A stretch of 64,000 nt of DNA. It comes from Daphnia pulex (taxonomy: Eukaryota; Arthropoda; Branchiopoda; Diplostraca; Daphniidae). The stretch is from positions 310,001 through 374,000 of the forward strand of contig NC_060018.1 in NCBI RefSeq assembly GCF_021134715.1, written 5' to 3'. Made by a program: the position numbers and the translations under genes. The notes beneath the pieces are model-generated. The model had not been told where the DNA came from and did not search any database. It was given only the letters and a program-made list of their open reading frames with translations. Each line of letters opens with the position of its first letter. Positions within the stretch are counted from its first letter, which is position 1. This document shows, piece after piece, positions 37,475-50,600 of this stretch.

Positions 37475-39203
37475 TTATCGAATTATTGGGGTCCGTGGTA
37501 CTGTTGAATTTACCGATCTCTGGCTTGAAGCGACTTGATTGCTAGTTGATCGACTAGTAGTGGTTCGAGAAGTTCCCACATTAGGAGTCCGAGCCGACTG
37601 AGATCTGCTGACTGACACAGCTGGCACTCTTCGGTTTGATTGCTGAACACTTGTTCCCGATGAAGACAAAGCTCCTGGTGTTATGCCGACAGCCTGTGAA
37701 GTGCTTGCATTTCTTTCGCCGTGTACGGTAGATCGCAAAGCAGTACGTCGAAAAGGATCAATTGGTAAAGCCACCCTGGGAGCACGAGTATTCGGCGCTG
37801 CGACATTTATGGGGGTGGCAGTGTTCGAGCAATGATTTCTTCCTACATTACGTCTTGGGTTTTGCTTATCGGATGAATATTTTGGATCAATGGGGTCAAA
37901 AAATCCCATCTGCATTATGCTAATTTGTTTGGGTTTGGGGATGGCATCCCACGCAGAACATTTTGTTGCCATACCAACGCGCTGTATCAGACGATTTTCA
38001 ACTGCTTTCTGAAGTGTCTTGATGAATTCAACATAAGCTGAATCCGGGGGTTGTCGAATTTCGTCAGCCTTGAGCAGATCGTCCATAATTTTTTCGAGTG
38101 CCAAGTAAGACAAACAAGCTTGCTCAACAGGTAAATTGGCGGCTGCTTCAAGGATGATAGTTTCAACGCGACTCAAGCTCCACGTATCCTCTTGGCCCAG
38201 CGATTTAAATCTGGAAAATGAAAGAAAACTGTTCAAACCTTATATTAAACAAATAGATTTAAATACAGTTTACTTTGCAGAATGAAGAATGCCAGAAAAA
38301 TGTTGCTGGGTGAATGCTGAACAAGAATTTGAGAGATCTTTTACAAGAACATTGACGGGTTCCGCCCACTTAACCAAAGGAAGCATTTCCTGGAGTTGCT
38401 GAGATTGCAGAGTTAAGTCGATAATGTTTTCAACATTCTATAATGATGACGCATAATTAATACAATGATATTTTGCAGAATATGTAAATATCATATACCA
38501 TAGATATTTTGAGAGATTGCAGACAATTCTGCTGAAGTTGTTCAGGAAGGTTGGAAAATGGTCTTGAATTCCAGGTTTTAATGAAATGCTTGGTAATCCA
38601 TTCCAAACATTTGGTTTGAACATCTGATAGATGGTATGTGGATGACAACTGAAAACTACTCATTACACCGTCTATACAATCCTTGCATGGCTGAAGTAAA
38701 AAAAAATCAAATTTGAAATGCTTTTTGCTTTGAATATGAAATTTGTGAAAATAAAAATACCTTGTGAAAATTGTGGCAAATTTTAAGAATAATGGTTGAA
38801 CAAACCAGTTTTAAAAGAGACTGTAGATCAAGCATATCTACTAATGCAACAAGTTCTCCTAAATTTTGGGTACTGTCAATTGATTCCTTTGGTTTGTAGA
38901 TATGCTCAACGACAAATCTTACTGACTTGTACGAGAATCTGAAATTTAAAGTAATTTGTAATCTAGTAAATTGTTAGTAGTGCTATATGTATCATACATA
39001 TCCAAGGTGATGATCGAGGCTTGACTTTCTCTCCAGTTTCCATCGACGATTGCTGCAAAATATGGGCAACCCCTGAGAACGAATTTGTGAGCTTTCAACG
39101 TCCCATCGTTTGTTTTCAAAATTATATCGGCATCTTCGTCGTCTAAACTTGCTTGTACTTCTTTAATTGCAAGATTACACGTAGAATCAGCTAAAGATTC
39201 CAT
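37475..39203 (-). CDS. BTB/POZ-BACK protein, BTBD8-like
   Basis: Six exons (38998-39203, 38761-38938, 38499-38690, 38274-38437, and 37475-38210 as the last, five junction-checked blocks in all) give 491 residues. The N-terminal BTB domain (about 15-115) has DEDADIILKTNDGTLKAHKF, FVLRGCPYFAAI and FVVEHIYKP, typical of protein-protein and Cullin-3 adaptor domains. A helical BACK-like region follows (about 130-330; CLEWITKHF, WSLSRVETIILEAA). The last 130 residues are Ser/Thr/Arg-rich and disordered. The arrangement resembles the N-terminal part of BTBD8-type proteins, but the symbol is not assigned. It is divergently paired with the gene at 39499, with starts 295 bp apart. Confidence 0.8.
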
Positions 39204-39498
39204 TTCTACATTAATCGGAAATTCCCTTGAAATTCTGCTAATTGCACAATTCCTTTGGAAATTCCAATTCTGTCAAATAGATTCTGGGAAGAGAAAGTAT
39301 AGAGTAGACGACTTTGATAAAAAACAAACAACTGAACAAGTGCAGACGACAACCGTTCACTAGAGACATCTGCTGGAATTTTTAGATTAATAACAGAGCG
39401 CGAGTGAGACAGCTATACAGACCGAGCTCTTGAGTCTTGACATTCAAGATTTGAAATTTTGAATCTTTCTTTTTTAGTTCTCGTCATTTTTGTCAGAA

Positions 39499-40333
39499 AT
39501 GCTTCTTATCAAGGAAAATCATATGTGGAAAAATAAACCCATTGCCATTTTTCACAATGAATTGAATAACGACGTACTTATAGAAAGACTCGAACGATCT
39601 TTTCAAATACATTGTAAGATAGTGAGCTAAAGAATGAATAATAATATAATCACTTACCGATACTAAGGTATGTTAACTAATATTGAATCCATTTGGTCAG
39701 ACTCAGAAAGCTTGGTGCCATTCTCTTGCTATTTCCCAGCATCCCAAGCCACATTCCTGCTTATCGACTTTAAATGTTACTTTCAGCACTGGACAGAAGA
39801 TGAAGCCTACGATGAGGAGAAAATTAATTGGTGAGTGTTTGATTCATGCATACTTCTTTAACTGCAGAATTTCAACTTTGTGTTAATTAGGCTAACTAAA
39901 TTTGTCAATACCAATGATGGACCTCACTTTATATATCTATGTCCACAAGTTGATGAACTCTTGATTTCTGTCACATATGATATTCAAAGAAGGTTTGCAT
40001 GTTATGATAAAATTTGTGCTGAAACTAAAGTATCCAATTCTTAGTATTGAGACAATGGTCATGAATAAGACTGTATCATTTGGATTTGCTCCATCCTGGA
40101 AAGCTGCTGCAAATTATATGAAAGAAGCTGCTAATGTAGGTTACTTTATGTTTGTAGTTTTTGATACACTTTTAATGTTTATTTTCCGAGTCCAGAAATT
40201 CTCCGTCGAAAGTGTCGCCGAATATTCCGCCGATTATCAGAAAGATATTGAATTCTTGATTGAAAACGCGAAAAGGGCTTGCACAGACGACGAAGCAGAC
40301 ATGTCAAAGCGACTTCAAGTTTTCTCTCTATAG
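39499..40333 (+). CDS. Unrecognised 191-residue protein
   Basis: Five exons (39499-39613, 39701-39830, 39891-39992, 40045-40135, 40196-40333) join in phase to 191 residues, which argues for a real gene. I do not recognise the family. The sequence alternates strand-like hydrophobic blocks (CYFPASQATFLLIDFKCYF, FIYLCPQVDELLISVTYDI) with an acidic helix-like C-terminus (YQKDIEFLIENAKRACTDDE). There is no signal peptide or membrane segment, so it is probably a compact cytosolic or nuclear protein. Intron 3 is only 52 nt. It shares a 295-bp divergent promoter with the BTB gene. Confidence 0.75.
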
Positions 40334-40623
40334 TATTCTGAACGAATATCCAGCACCTTGCTCACCACCAAGAAATGTTAACTTGTCAGTTCAATGGCTG
40401 TTTTTCATCTAAAAATGTGAAGTGTTTCCAATAACAGATAACTTGTTGAAATAATACCAAAACTTACAACTGCAAATTTGTTTAATCGTTCCGAAAATCA
40501 CGCATTTTAACAACCGTTCTAGTCCGTTTTTATAAACCGTAAAGGGAAGGCCTGAGATAATTTCAGTAAAGTAGCAATAGTGATTGCAGCACAAACAGAA
40601 CACACCAATCATCGTTATTGTCG

Positions 40624-42886
40624 CTAAGCCTTAATCGACAAATACATCTTCCCTTTAATTGTCTGCTTCACGGGGTTGATCTTCTTCAAAATTTGTGCAA
40701 TGTGATGGACAAGCTGGTCCGACGACAAACCAGTTTTCTTGCTTTTGAACTTCTGAAGCAATTCGGTCGTTGTCATTGGCTTGCGGGATAAATAACGTCT
40801 AACAGACTCTTCATTGACTCCTTCATTGGCACTGTAAAAGAAAAAATATACATAACGTTTCAGGATTAATTTTAGTTCATTATTTATAAATACCTAGATG
40901 ATGATGCAGCTGAAGCGGCAGAGGCAGCTGAAGCAGCGGATGCCATGTCCAATCGAGGTTTCTTTGTTGCTTGGCCAGTAAGAGCATCGGACACTGCAGG
41001 TGTTCCCTTTCGCTTGCTATCTGATAGCGTTGTTTTAGGCGGCGATGTTTCAGGTTTCGTCGGAGTAGCTGATCTAGAACTGTTGGCACTCCCCCTAGAA
41101 ATAGTTTGTCAGTTAACTGTCAGGAAACCAAATTACTGCACTTACGGTTTCATTTTTGGGCTCGGTTTAGCTTTCTCCAGTTCGGATGCTGAGCTCTCGG
41201 CACCGCTGTCGCTTGACGATCCTGATAAATGTTTCGTTATTATTTGACTCAAACACACGATGTTTTTAAATGGATATTACCATAATCCTCGTTGCGGGGC
41301 TTTTTATCCTTGTTCTTCTTTTTTTCTTTCTTCTTCTTTTTGTCGCCTTTTTCGTCTTTGGAAGCCTTATCACCTTGCTGGTCTTCGGCACCTTCAGCAT
41401 CTTCCTCTTCTTTGTCTTTGTCTTCTTCTTCCTCCTTTTCTTCGTCTTCATCTTCTTCGTCCGAGTTAAGCAACTTGCGGAGAGCATCCTCTTCGGCAAC
41501 ACCCTTTAGTCCGTCCTTTGCTTCTTCTTTCTCGAAATCACTAGATTAAAGAACAACGCGGGTGTGTTAGAAAATCGACAAATGCATCAAGATTAATGAC
41601 ATACCTTTCGTCATCGTCGGAAGAGGAAATGTAATCCAACTCTCTGCCTTCACCATCACCATCATCGCTATCTTCGATAGCTTCATCATCGGACGCATTC
41701 TTTCGCTTCTTCTTCGGCTTAACAGGTTTCTTGCCTTTCTTCTTCTTTTTCTTACTTTCTCCATCATCGTCGTCGTTATCATCATTGCCGTCGCTAGAAT
41801 CGTCATCGGAAGATGCCATCATATCGTCCAATTCATCACCAAAACGAGAATCTGAATGCAAAAGTTGTTATAATTTTGTGACATTATTTATGGTGGAACT
41901 TTTGCTTGTTGCCTACCTTTAGCTCCCTTCTTTTTCTTGCCTTTCTTTCCTTTGCCTTCACCTTCTTCCTCGCCCTCTTCTTCGGCGTCTTCATCGTCTT
42001 TCCTTAGTCTCTTTCTCATCATGACATTGAACATGTTGTATGTTTTGTTCCTCATGTTGTACCCTTCCTCTGCTTCTTCAATACTCAGTGGTTTGTAATT
42101 TTGAACTGCTTGAAAACTGTATTGTTCTTGCACAGGAAAGGCATCAAACACACCATCTGGTGCTTGCGTAAAAACGTAGTACGATGCATTTTCATTAATG
42201 CCACCATCTCTTACTCCTGTTTAATAAAATAAATATAATTGCACATTACTAAACTTTCTTATTGCTATCTTAGCTTGGTTTCCAACTTTAGTATACCTCT
42301 GAACTTTTTCCCACTTTTTCCCCCATGTTGTAAAATCCAAGGCTGGTTTTCAGGATTATACTTTTTGCTTATTATGCCATACTTCTTCCGTCTAGCTTCC
42401 TCACGAGCCTCTCTGCCATATTCACTCCCAGCACCAAACTTTGGCATATCTTCATTGAACCCTTTGAATGTGACTTGGTTGTTTTCCCTTTCCATTTTTG
42501 GATCTTTCCATTGTACAAAGTCAATACCCATTGAGCCATTGAATCTCATGATGGCAAGCTTTTTGTTTATGTTCCTGTGACAACATTATAAACTCGGTTT
42601 AAGAAGGCAAAAATCTAGATGGTAATGTCTGATATTCTTACTTGGGGACTCGAATGTCAATAGTCTGAACATTAGAAGCAGCAGCGGCAGGAGCTGATCC
42701 ACCAGCAGCTGGAGTCTAATGTAACACATATTATTATGTTGAACTAATTAATTAAAAACCAAAATGTCTTTACCCTGGTAGCAGCAGGAGTTGATCCACC
42801 AGTAGGAGTCTTGAGAAACACATGTATTAATATTGAATTAACTGATTGAGAAGACAAAAAAATTGTACCTTGTTAACAGCAGACAT
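40624..42886 (-). CDS. GTF2F1: Transcription initiation factor IIF subunit alpha (RAP74)
   Basis: Ten exons (42869-42886, 42774-42809, 42642-42715, 42297-42574, 41917-42216, 41605-41851, 41281-41540, 41146-41221, 40894-41094, 40624-40831) give 565 residues (human 517). It is the large subunit of TFIIF, which binds RNA polymerase II during initiation and elongation. The N-terminal dimerisation part has NKKLAIMRFN, VDFVQWKDPKMERE-like sequence (DFVQWKDPKM) and EYGREAREEARRKKYG. A long Lys/Glu/Asp-rich central region (about 230-430) is followed by a winged-helix C-terminus (VNEESVRRYLSRKPMTTTEL to KMYLSIKA) that contacts FCP1/TFIIB in other animals. The acidic, basic middle causes long meaningless open frames on the opposite strand. 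Confidence 0.96.
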
Positions 42887-43393
42887 TATGATGTGACGGT
42901 GAAAAACGATTGACAAAACAACTTCTCACCGGCGACACAATGATCGAGACACACCACCGATGTGTTCGTCACAAGTTCGTCACGAATGGTAAATAACTAA
43001 CCCAACTATGCACGTTACTAAATTATAGGCCAAAATTAAGGGGTGGTGATCGAAATTTCTATGCCAAAAAATATTGGGACACTTTAAACAGCGCCAACGA
43101 ATTTTATACCCGACCCGATACTGAAGAAAAATAGTCGACGACGACCCAGTTCAGTTTTCGTCTGCTTCAGTTCTTTTCTTTTCACGTCGAGACTGCACTG
43201 TCGACTTCCCGCCTTGAACCACATGATAAATTGTGAAAGGCTATTTCTCACTTACCTTATTAAAATATCCAAAAATGGCCAATCAAAAAGTTTTTTTATA
43301 AAGAGGTCTAAATTGTTAAGTAATATTACAAGTAAAGTAAATGATTATTCATTTTTCAACTATTGAAGTTCGTTAGTTCCAATTTTGGTCGCC
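42887..43393. promoter_or_regulatory. Divergent promoter region TFIIF alpha / RMD1-like
   Basis: About 500 bp separates divergent starts. It contains an initiator-like TTCAGTT followed by CGTCTGC near 43152. No TATA box is evident. Confidence 0.35.
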
Positions 43394-44666
43394 ATGGAAT
43401 TAGATTACCTATCTATTCTCAACTGCCTAATTCGTTTTTCGTCATTTATTTTCTTTCTGTTGTGGAAAGCGTTCGTCATGGTGTTATCGTTCTCTGGGAG
43501 AAAAATATATGGAATAGTTTACCATGCATTTGTTGTGTACAGGAAAAGATTCCTGAATGTTGTTCCTAAGAAACCAGCTCTAGTTTCAAGAAACATTGGT
43601 AAGTTGCCTAATTTTTGAATTCATGTAACAAAAACAATCAATAACTTGTTAATCTGCAGGATGGATGCTGGGTTTGTTACCTGCAGTCTCTGCTAGTGTA
43701 AAAGTTGATGAAGAAAGAGAAAATAAGACCAATCTTATTTCTGAAGCTGATGTCTTGTACAATGAGCATTCCTACACCAAATTGAGAAGTCTTCTGTTGC
43801 CCTACAAGGTAATAAGAATAAACTGATTTGTCAGTCTCTGTTTTAATGTTGGAAAAACTTTTTTTAGGCCGAAGATAATGCCGAAATTCTTTGGCGACTG
43901 GCACGAGCGACGTATGAAGTAGCGAAATTATCGTCCAGTCCAATTGAACAAAAAGAATTAGATTTTGAAGCATACGGTTATGTTGAAGGGGCGCTGCTCA
44001 TTGATCCGGAAAACTTTGCTGCTCACAAGTGGATGTTTATTTTGTTAGATAAAAAGGCGTCCTACGAGGGCTTAAAGGAGCGCATTTCTCAATCGTTTGT
44101 CGTCAAGAAACACATAGAAAGAGCGTGTGAACTCAACCCAAAGGATGCAACTTCATTTCATTTGCTAGGCTACTGGTATGACAAGATAACAACTTTTCTT
44201 TTGTATGTAACGTAACACATTTTCGTGCAACTTTAGGTGCTTTTCTGTTGCTGAATTGCCGTGGCTTCAGAGGCAAATTGCCTCAACCTTGTTTGCTACA
44301 CCGCCCGTATCTTCTTACGAAGAGGCACTGCAGTATTTCCTAAGAGCGGAAGAAGTTGAGCCGAATTTTTACAGGTACGGCTTGGTTTAATTTTTCATTT
44401 TTCTAAATAATTGTGCATTTTGAATGGTTTCGTTTCAGTACGAATTTATTGATGCTGGGGAAAACATATTTGCGGCTCAACAATAAAGAAAAAGCTATCG
44501 CTTATTTGACCAGAGCTCGAGATTATGCTATCGCCTCGTCAGAAGATTTGGAGGTGACATATAACGCATTAACCTTTTCTACATTTTATTGTTTGATAAA
44601 AATGGTTTTACATTGATATCATAGGCCAAACACGAGGCAGTCAAGCTATTAAATTCCATCAGATAG
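43394..44666 (+). CDS. RMDN1: Regulator of microtubule dynamics 1-like (RMDN1/FAM82B), TPR protein
   Basis: Six exons (43394-43598, 43660-43808, 43868-44175, 44237-44374, 44439-44553, 44625-44666) give 318 residues, close to human RMDN1 (about 314). A hydrophobic N-terminal segment (about 10-32) could anchor it. The remainder is TPR-like helices: ILWRLARATYEVAKLSS, YGYVEGALLIDPENFAAHKW, HIERACELNPKDATSFHLLG, and a final NLLMLGKTYLRLNNKEKAI. Family members associate with microtubules and mitochondria; the biochemical role is poorly defined. Confidence 0.9.
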
Positions 44667-47661
44667 GCCGCTGGCTCCAAGGACGCTCGAGGATATTTAC
44701 CCATATCCTTCCACATAAAGAAAAATGTATGCGCCTCTTCTGTTTACCTTGAAATTTAATCAAAAATGTTTGTTTTTTTATTATTAAATGATTTCCTTGT
44801 GTGTGTGTTATCGGTACAACATGCAATAGTGCAACAGTTTCCCAAATTTCCCCGTGCGTGTTTACGAATACAAAGTTCATTCACTTGTTCTCGATAGGTC
44901 CGATAGGTAGCGTTGCGTGTCACCACAGCCCGAAATGTGCCGAGCTAGAATCCCCGCCAGCCATATGAAGGGAAAGGATACGACGTATGTGTTATCTGTA
45001 CGTGACGGTCCGTCGGCATTGTGAGTTGCTTCGTGTAGTTCTGAGCTTGTGGACTTGTTTATTTGACTGTGTCTGCTAGGTCAGGAGTTTGTTTCTACAA
45101 GTTTTTACTTTGTTTCATCTCTTCCCTGTTGGATTCAACTAAAAGAAAATCCTGTTTTCTTTAATTAGGCAAAACAGGTGGTTGTGGAAATTTTCTGGCA
45201 GTCTGTTTGGCGATCACGTGAAAAGTAAGTCCTCGATTATTTTCGTTCACTATCATTCGTGTGTGTGTCTGCTTGGAATCTAAAATTGTGTACAACTCCG
45301 CCTGGTTGTATGGCAACCGAACTGGTTCGTTCGTCTGGCGTCTGTAAATCAACAGATAACCAACTGCGTATACAATTCGTGCGGGTAGAGATAAAACGAA
45401 GGCAATAGTATATGACACACTTTGGCATTGTGTGTAGGTGTAAGTGGAAGCTACTATTTCAGAGGGAAAGTCCCGCGTTGCGCACGAGCCTTGAGGGGCC
45501 CAGGACGGGGAGTTCACCTGTTGGAATATGCGCACACAATTCCTAATAGGGAAATTTAAGGAGAGGTTTCGTGAGAGCCAACAGTTATTTGCCTACACGT
45601 TGAAACGTCCCGGCACTCAGACTGTGTTGTTACGCATCGATAGTTTTACGGGTCCGCGTGACGTAACCCCTACGGTTATCCAACCGAGACTGGCCAATTG
45701 GAAAACGCCGCGCTGGAAGAAGACGGATCGACACTTATATGGCCGAAAATGAAATGCACCCAAAGAGAAAGAATGATATGTCTGGGTAGAATGTCTTATT
45801 TTCAAAGCTATTTCACTTCAGGCCAACGGGGGGATTTTTTAAACATGAAATGGTCCACGATGATACGCAAATGTGAATCGATAGTTGTTGTAGACAAGAA
45901 AAATCTGGTTTTTACATGTCGCCATGTAGCCAAACGCGTGTAGTTTTCCCAGAAATCATTTTAATGCCATGTCGTTGCTAGATGCAAAAGAGAGATTTTA
46001 TCTGGCGGGTTAGACATTTCACCAAACTTGAAAGCACACCTGAAGAAAAAACCCAAACCCTGTGACCTTAAGGATGGTTTTCGAGAACCAGTTAATCTGC
46101 GCATAACCTCTCCTAAATAAATGTTGGGACATCGGGACCACGCCTTGTTGATTAGCATATGCGTTCAAACCATGCAGGCTCTGGGCTGCATTTTTCGACG
46201 TCAATCTTAAGCTTATTAGTCGTATTCAAGTTTATTTTAGCAATGCCATGGTAAGTGGTATCTATTGAAGGATCTTTCACCACCCACTTAGAGATAGGAC
46301 ACGCTAGAAGATAGTTTGGAATCTTGGTTACTAAGCAACTAGCAATAATCGTCCTATCATATATCAAATGTCGTATCATCACCAGCAATCAATTACGATA
46401 CTTTGAAGATGGCTCTTGTATTGTGATTTACTATACAAATAAATATAGTTTTATTGGACTGCGGTCACATTCGTTACAAGGAAAAATAGTCGTCGAGTTT
46501 ACGTGCAAGGAAACGGAAGATTAACAACAAAATGTGTAGACACACACACACTTGTGTAGTAAGCGCGTGATGCAATACGATGTCGTAGCTCAGAGTTATC
46601 TTTCGAGCGCTGAACCCGCAAGATCCGTTTTCTTTGGTTTTCATGGGCTTTCCTTACCTACTACAAGTTTACTCTGATAAAACAAAAACAACCAAAAAAC
46701 TAATTTTGATCAACTACTGAGTTCTTGCAAACTGGTTTTTCGAAAGCCTTTTTCCCTCGGCTATTTTACGGAAAAACCCGGTTCTTAGTCGAACACAACA
46801 TTCTTTCAGATTTCAACATCAACTAATAATATACCCAAAGGTTACTAAGCCGTTAGACTAACTTTTCTTTTAGGTTCAAGTTGCGTGTGTAATAGTCGTC
46901 CTCATTAAATATTTTCTTTTCTCAAAAAACCCCCGAAAACAAATGTGTTTGATCTGTTAATAATCGAAAAAAAAAACAATTCACATTTAAAGTTGATTGC
47001 TCACCAGTTATTTCCAACGCTGTTATATTGTTTTATATGTGTTTTTTCGGAATGAGCAAGTTTGCTTTCACACGATACGTTCCGGTTTTTATATAAAACC
47101 TGGTCACGACGTTTTCCTGCTGCTGCATTTCGGCAACCCATGAAAGGAAGTTGTATTCAGCTGAGACACTGTCCTTTCTCTTCTAATGCAGCTATCGGCT
47201 ATCCTTGAGATGGTTTCGACTCTCTGCATTAACTAAGCAAGAATAGGCTTTTCTAAAATTAAACAAATCCTGGCGAATTCTAGCGATGCAGCAGACAACA
47301 CTGCTGTGAGTTTTATTTTCAAACTAAATCTCTATCTCCGCGTCGTTGGAATCTCATCTTCTTGTACACTATCCGTTGATGATAGTGGGAATGGGTGTCC
47401 ACTAGGCTGGCCAGGATGATATTCCAGTCGCTTTCAGACTATACTTTGTGTAATTGATACCGTTGGTTCCACTTAGCAGCTGATTATTGCTTATCTTTAT
47501 CGTCTACTCTTTAACCAATCACCAACCAATTTTGTTTCGATATAGTTCAGGATCCTCGGCTATCGGGAAGATCTAAATTACCATCAAGTGAACGCGCCAT
47601 TTGATGATTTCACGAGCTCTTTCGAGCCAGTGCTGCTGCTGCTGGTTGGCATTTAGTAGCC
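44667..47661. other. 3-kb gene-poor interval upstream of the IkB-like gene
   Basis: There are no splice-supported exons. The longest frame (45161-45535, minus) lacks recognisable motifs. It holds a TATATAAAA-type sequence at about 47089-47097. A CTG run sits immediately before the ATG at 47662. The most likely content is the 5' UTR, leader introns and regulatory DNA of the ankyrin gene. Confidence 0.35.
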
Positions 47662-50600
47662 ATGGAAACCGTGAAGAGTTCCAAGTGCCAGTTTGAACAA
47701 CAACCCGATAATAGTGTGCAGACTGCAGCCAACAACATTAACAAAGTGCGTCGAGAAGAATTGGATTTTGTGATTGAGAAATTGGAGTCTCAACGTTTCG
47801 ACGAAGATTTGAGCGAAGACCAAGGGATCGGCCTCAGCGGATCGACATCGCCGACTGACGAATCGTCGTCGAGCGAAGATTTAAACTCGGGAGACGACGA
47901 CTTGTTTGAGCCGTTGGATATCATATCCCACCATCTGTTGGATTTCATCGAAGAGTTGGTCGACCAGTTGATCATGGCGTTGGATTTGCGCAAGAAAATC
48001 GACAACAAGGACAACAACAAACTGGAGGATGGCAACAAGAGCGAATACTCTGACGACGACAACACAGCGCTGGACTTGACCCAGGCCACCCGTAAATCGG
48101 TTCTCGGTCCTCCGCCGCCGTTGACTCCGCTTTTCCCTCCTGGACCGTCCGACGCCCTCAAAAGTCTCAGCGCCCAGGAGAGAGAAATGCTCCGGCAATC
48201 TTATTACCGGCTGGTCCGTTTTCTCCGATTGGACTCGCCCAATCTGCGACAGTTTACCGAAGAATATCGCACCATGGCGCTCAAGCGACTGCAATCCTTC
48301 CTCTTCATGTATTTGATTGAGGTCAAGAGAAAGAGTCCGGCCGGACTCAACATGTTCCAGGATTCATTTGGAAGCGACTCGGCCATCCGCAATTTCTTCC
48401 GCGTTTTTCTAGGCAAATCGGAGCAATTGACACGAACTTCGTCGTCGTCACCTGGTGCATCTTCTGTCTTGCGTCCGGCTAGATTCGCCACCATGCCGGA
48501 TGATGGGCCGCCACAGATTTTATGCCGCGGACCACTCGGTCACGAGCGACAGACGAGAAACGCCGGTTTGAGCAACGCCCCGTATCCGTTGCGCCGAGCC
48601 GATTCCGGTCATCATCCGTACGCCAGTGGATCGACATCTTCCCACGGACATCGCGGAATGCACTTTTCCCACCAATCGGCCCATCCGTACAGTCTCCACC
48701 AGCAGAATTATTCACATCCTCCGGTTCAGATGTCGTATTCCAATCCGTCAGCTTATCAGCCACTTCCGCCGCAACAGGCCAATGCACAACAACAATCTTA
48801 TCGAGGGCATGCTGATAATAATTTCACTCGCGACCCTTTACCATCTTTATTCGAGGTGAATTTCATTTTATAACTTCTTGTCAAATAACTTTGTCATTTA
48901 TTTCAATTAACGCCGGAATTTTTAAAAAAACAGGATCAGCGTGTGGATGTCCAGGACGTGATCCATCTGGTGTGCCAATTGTTCCCCATCAGTGACGCCG
49001 TGAAAGGATTGGGACCAATGGATTTCGAAGAATTGTACGGCCAACCTTTTTCCCAGCCGGCCAGTCCGTTGAGCGACAAGACAGGACCGCCGTCGTCATT
49101 GGGATGTCAGACACCGCAATACGCCAGTTCGGTGGGTTCGCCGGCCAGTCCCTGGCAGACGAGAAGTTTCGTCGAAGGATCATTGGGCGCCTCGCCGCAC
49201 TATTCGTCGTCGTCGCCGAATTCGCCATTTGTCATGTCGCCTCCGCTCTCTTCCGCCAACAGCAGCCCGGGACCCAGCAGTCCGCTGCCACGATCCGTCG
49301 AGAAGCAAATGGTGCGGATGACGTTGGTGCCGTCCCAACCACCTCCGCTCATTCCGCTGGATAAATCCATCCCTTCCACATCGTCTTGGCAACCAAAAGT
49401 CATTGCCCCCAAGCAACAACCTTCCAGCTCTGTAGTCATCGCTCTTAAACAGCAGCAACAACAACAACCTGTCAGTCCTGCCGTCGTCGCTTCCAAACAA
49501 CAACAACAACCACAGCAACAACAGCCAGCAAGCCCTGCAGCAATCGCCGTTACCAAGCAACCATCTGCAGCCCTATCGCCACCTCCAGCACCACCGCAGG
49601 CGGCACCGGAAAAAAGGTTTCCATCGGCGCACGAGGAGATGGCCACCAGTTTGAATCCACAAATTAAGGAACAATCCATGCGCCAAGTTGTCAAGTCGAC
49701 AATGGAAGCCCTGTCGGTGGCGGATCAAGATGGCGACACGTAAGTGTTTCATTAGAGATTTTCCCAAAAACAATTAAAAGGTGCATTAGATAATTCATGT
49801 TTTAATTCTTAACAATTCAGTCCGTTAATGGTGGCCTGTGCTAATCCGGCTTACAAAATCGAAGATCTCTACGCCCTGCTGGAACGTCTCAAAAGTCATC
49901 CGCAGCCGGCGAAAGTGTTTTGTGCAATGAATAACAGACGAGAGGTATAATAAATCTCTAAATTTAGATTCAATGTCGATTTTTTGATTTTTTGAATTGC
50001 CTTGACGGTTATTTTTAGACGGCCCTGTATTTGGCGGCCAGCGAGCGCCGTCCTTTGGTGGCCGGTTACCTGGCCGAAACGATGAGTGCCCTGCGCATCC
50101 CTTTAAATCAAACTTACGAGAAGGGCAATACGGTCATTCATTACCTGGCCATGTGGGGCGATGAATTTTATGAAGTTCTCCGCTATTTAGTACGTGTCCG
50201 GACTCCCGACAACAAATTAGCGTTCGATCTCAATGCCCGGAACCATACAGGTAAGTGCCATTTTTTTAATTAAATAAGTGGCTCGTGATAAGATTTAAAT
50301 ATTCATGGGCGTTGCATATCGTTATTTCATAAACAGGACGTTCTGCCCTCCACGAGACGGTCATGTTGTACCATCCCAACGATCCAATCGGCGAAGGTTT
50401 CACCAAAAACATTCAGTTGCTACTTGAACATGGGGCGGATGCTGGCCTATCGGTATTTGACTTGAAGAAAGATGTTTTTTTTTAAATAGAGGTCAACTGT
50501 AATGTTGTTGTTTTTTTTGGTTTTAAGGACATTACGAGCGGAAAAACTCCAGTGCACATTGCTGTTGAGAAACGCGACCCTTTCCTGCTGGAGTTGCTCC

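Noticed and set aside
41260-41549. Hydrophobic plus-strand ORFs resembling membrane proteins
   Set aside because: Exact antisense of the Glu/Lys-rich TFIIF alpha exon; Glu/Lys codons read as Phe/Leu/Ser on the other strand.
45826-45845. GGGGATTTTT as a kB site upstream of the IkB-like gene
   Set aside because: Only a partial match to Rel-site consensus, 1.8 kb from the ATG, and in a G- and T-rich context.
44667-47661. tRNA or other small RNA gene
   Set aside because: I looked for A/B-box and cloverleaf patterns and found no convincing one; a covariance-model scan would decide.
48479-49694. Several long minus-strand ORFs inside the IkB-like gene
   Set aside because: Antisense to Ser/Pro/Gln-rich coding sequence; no splice or domain support.
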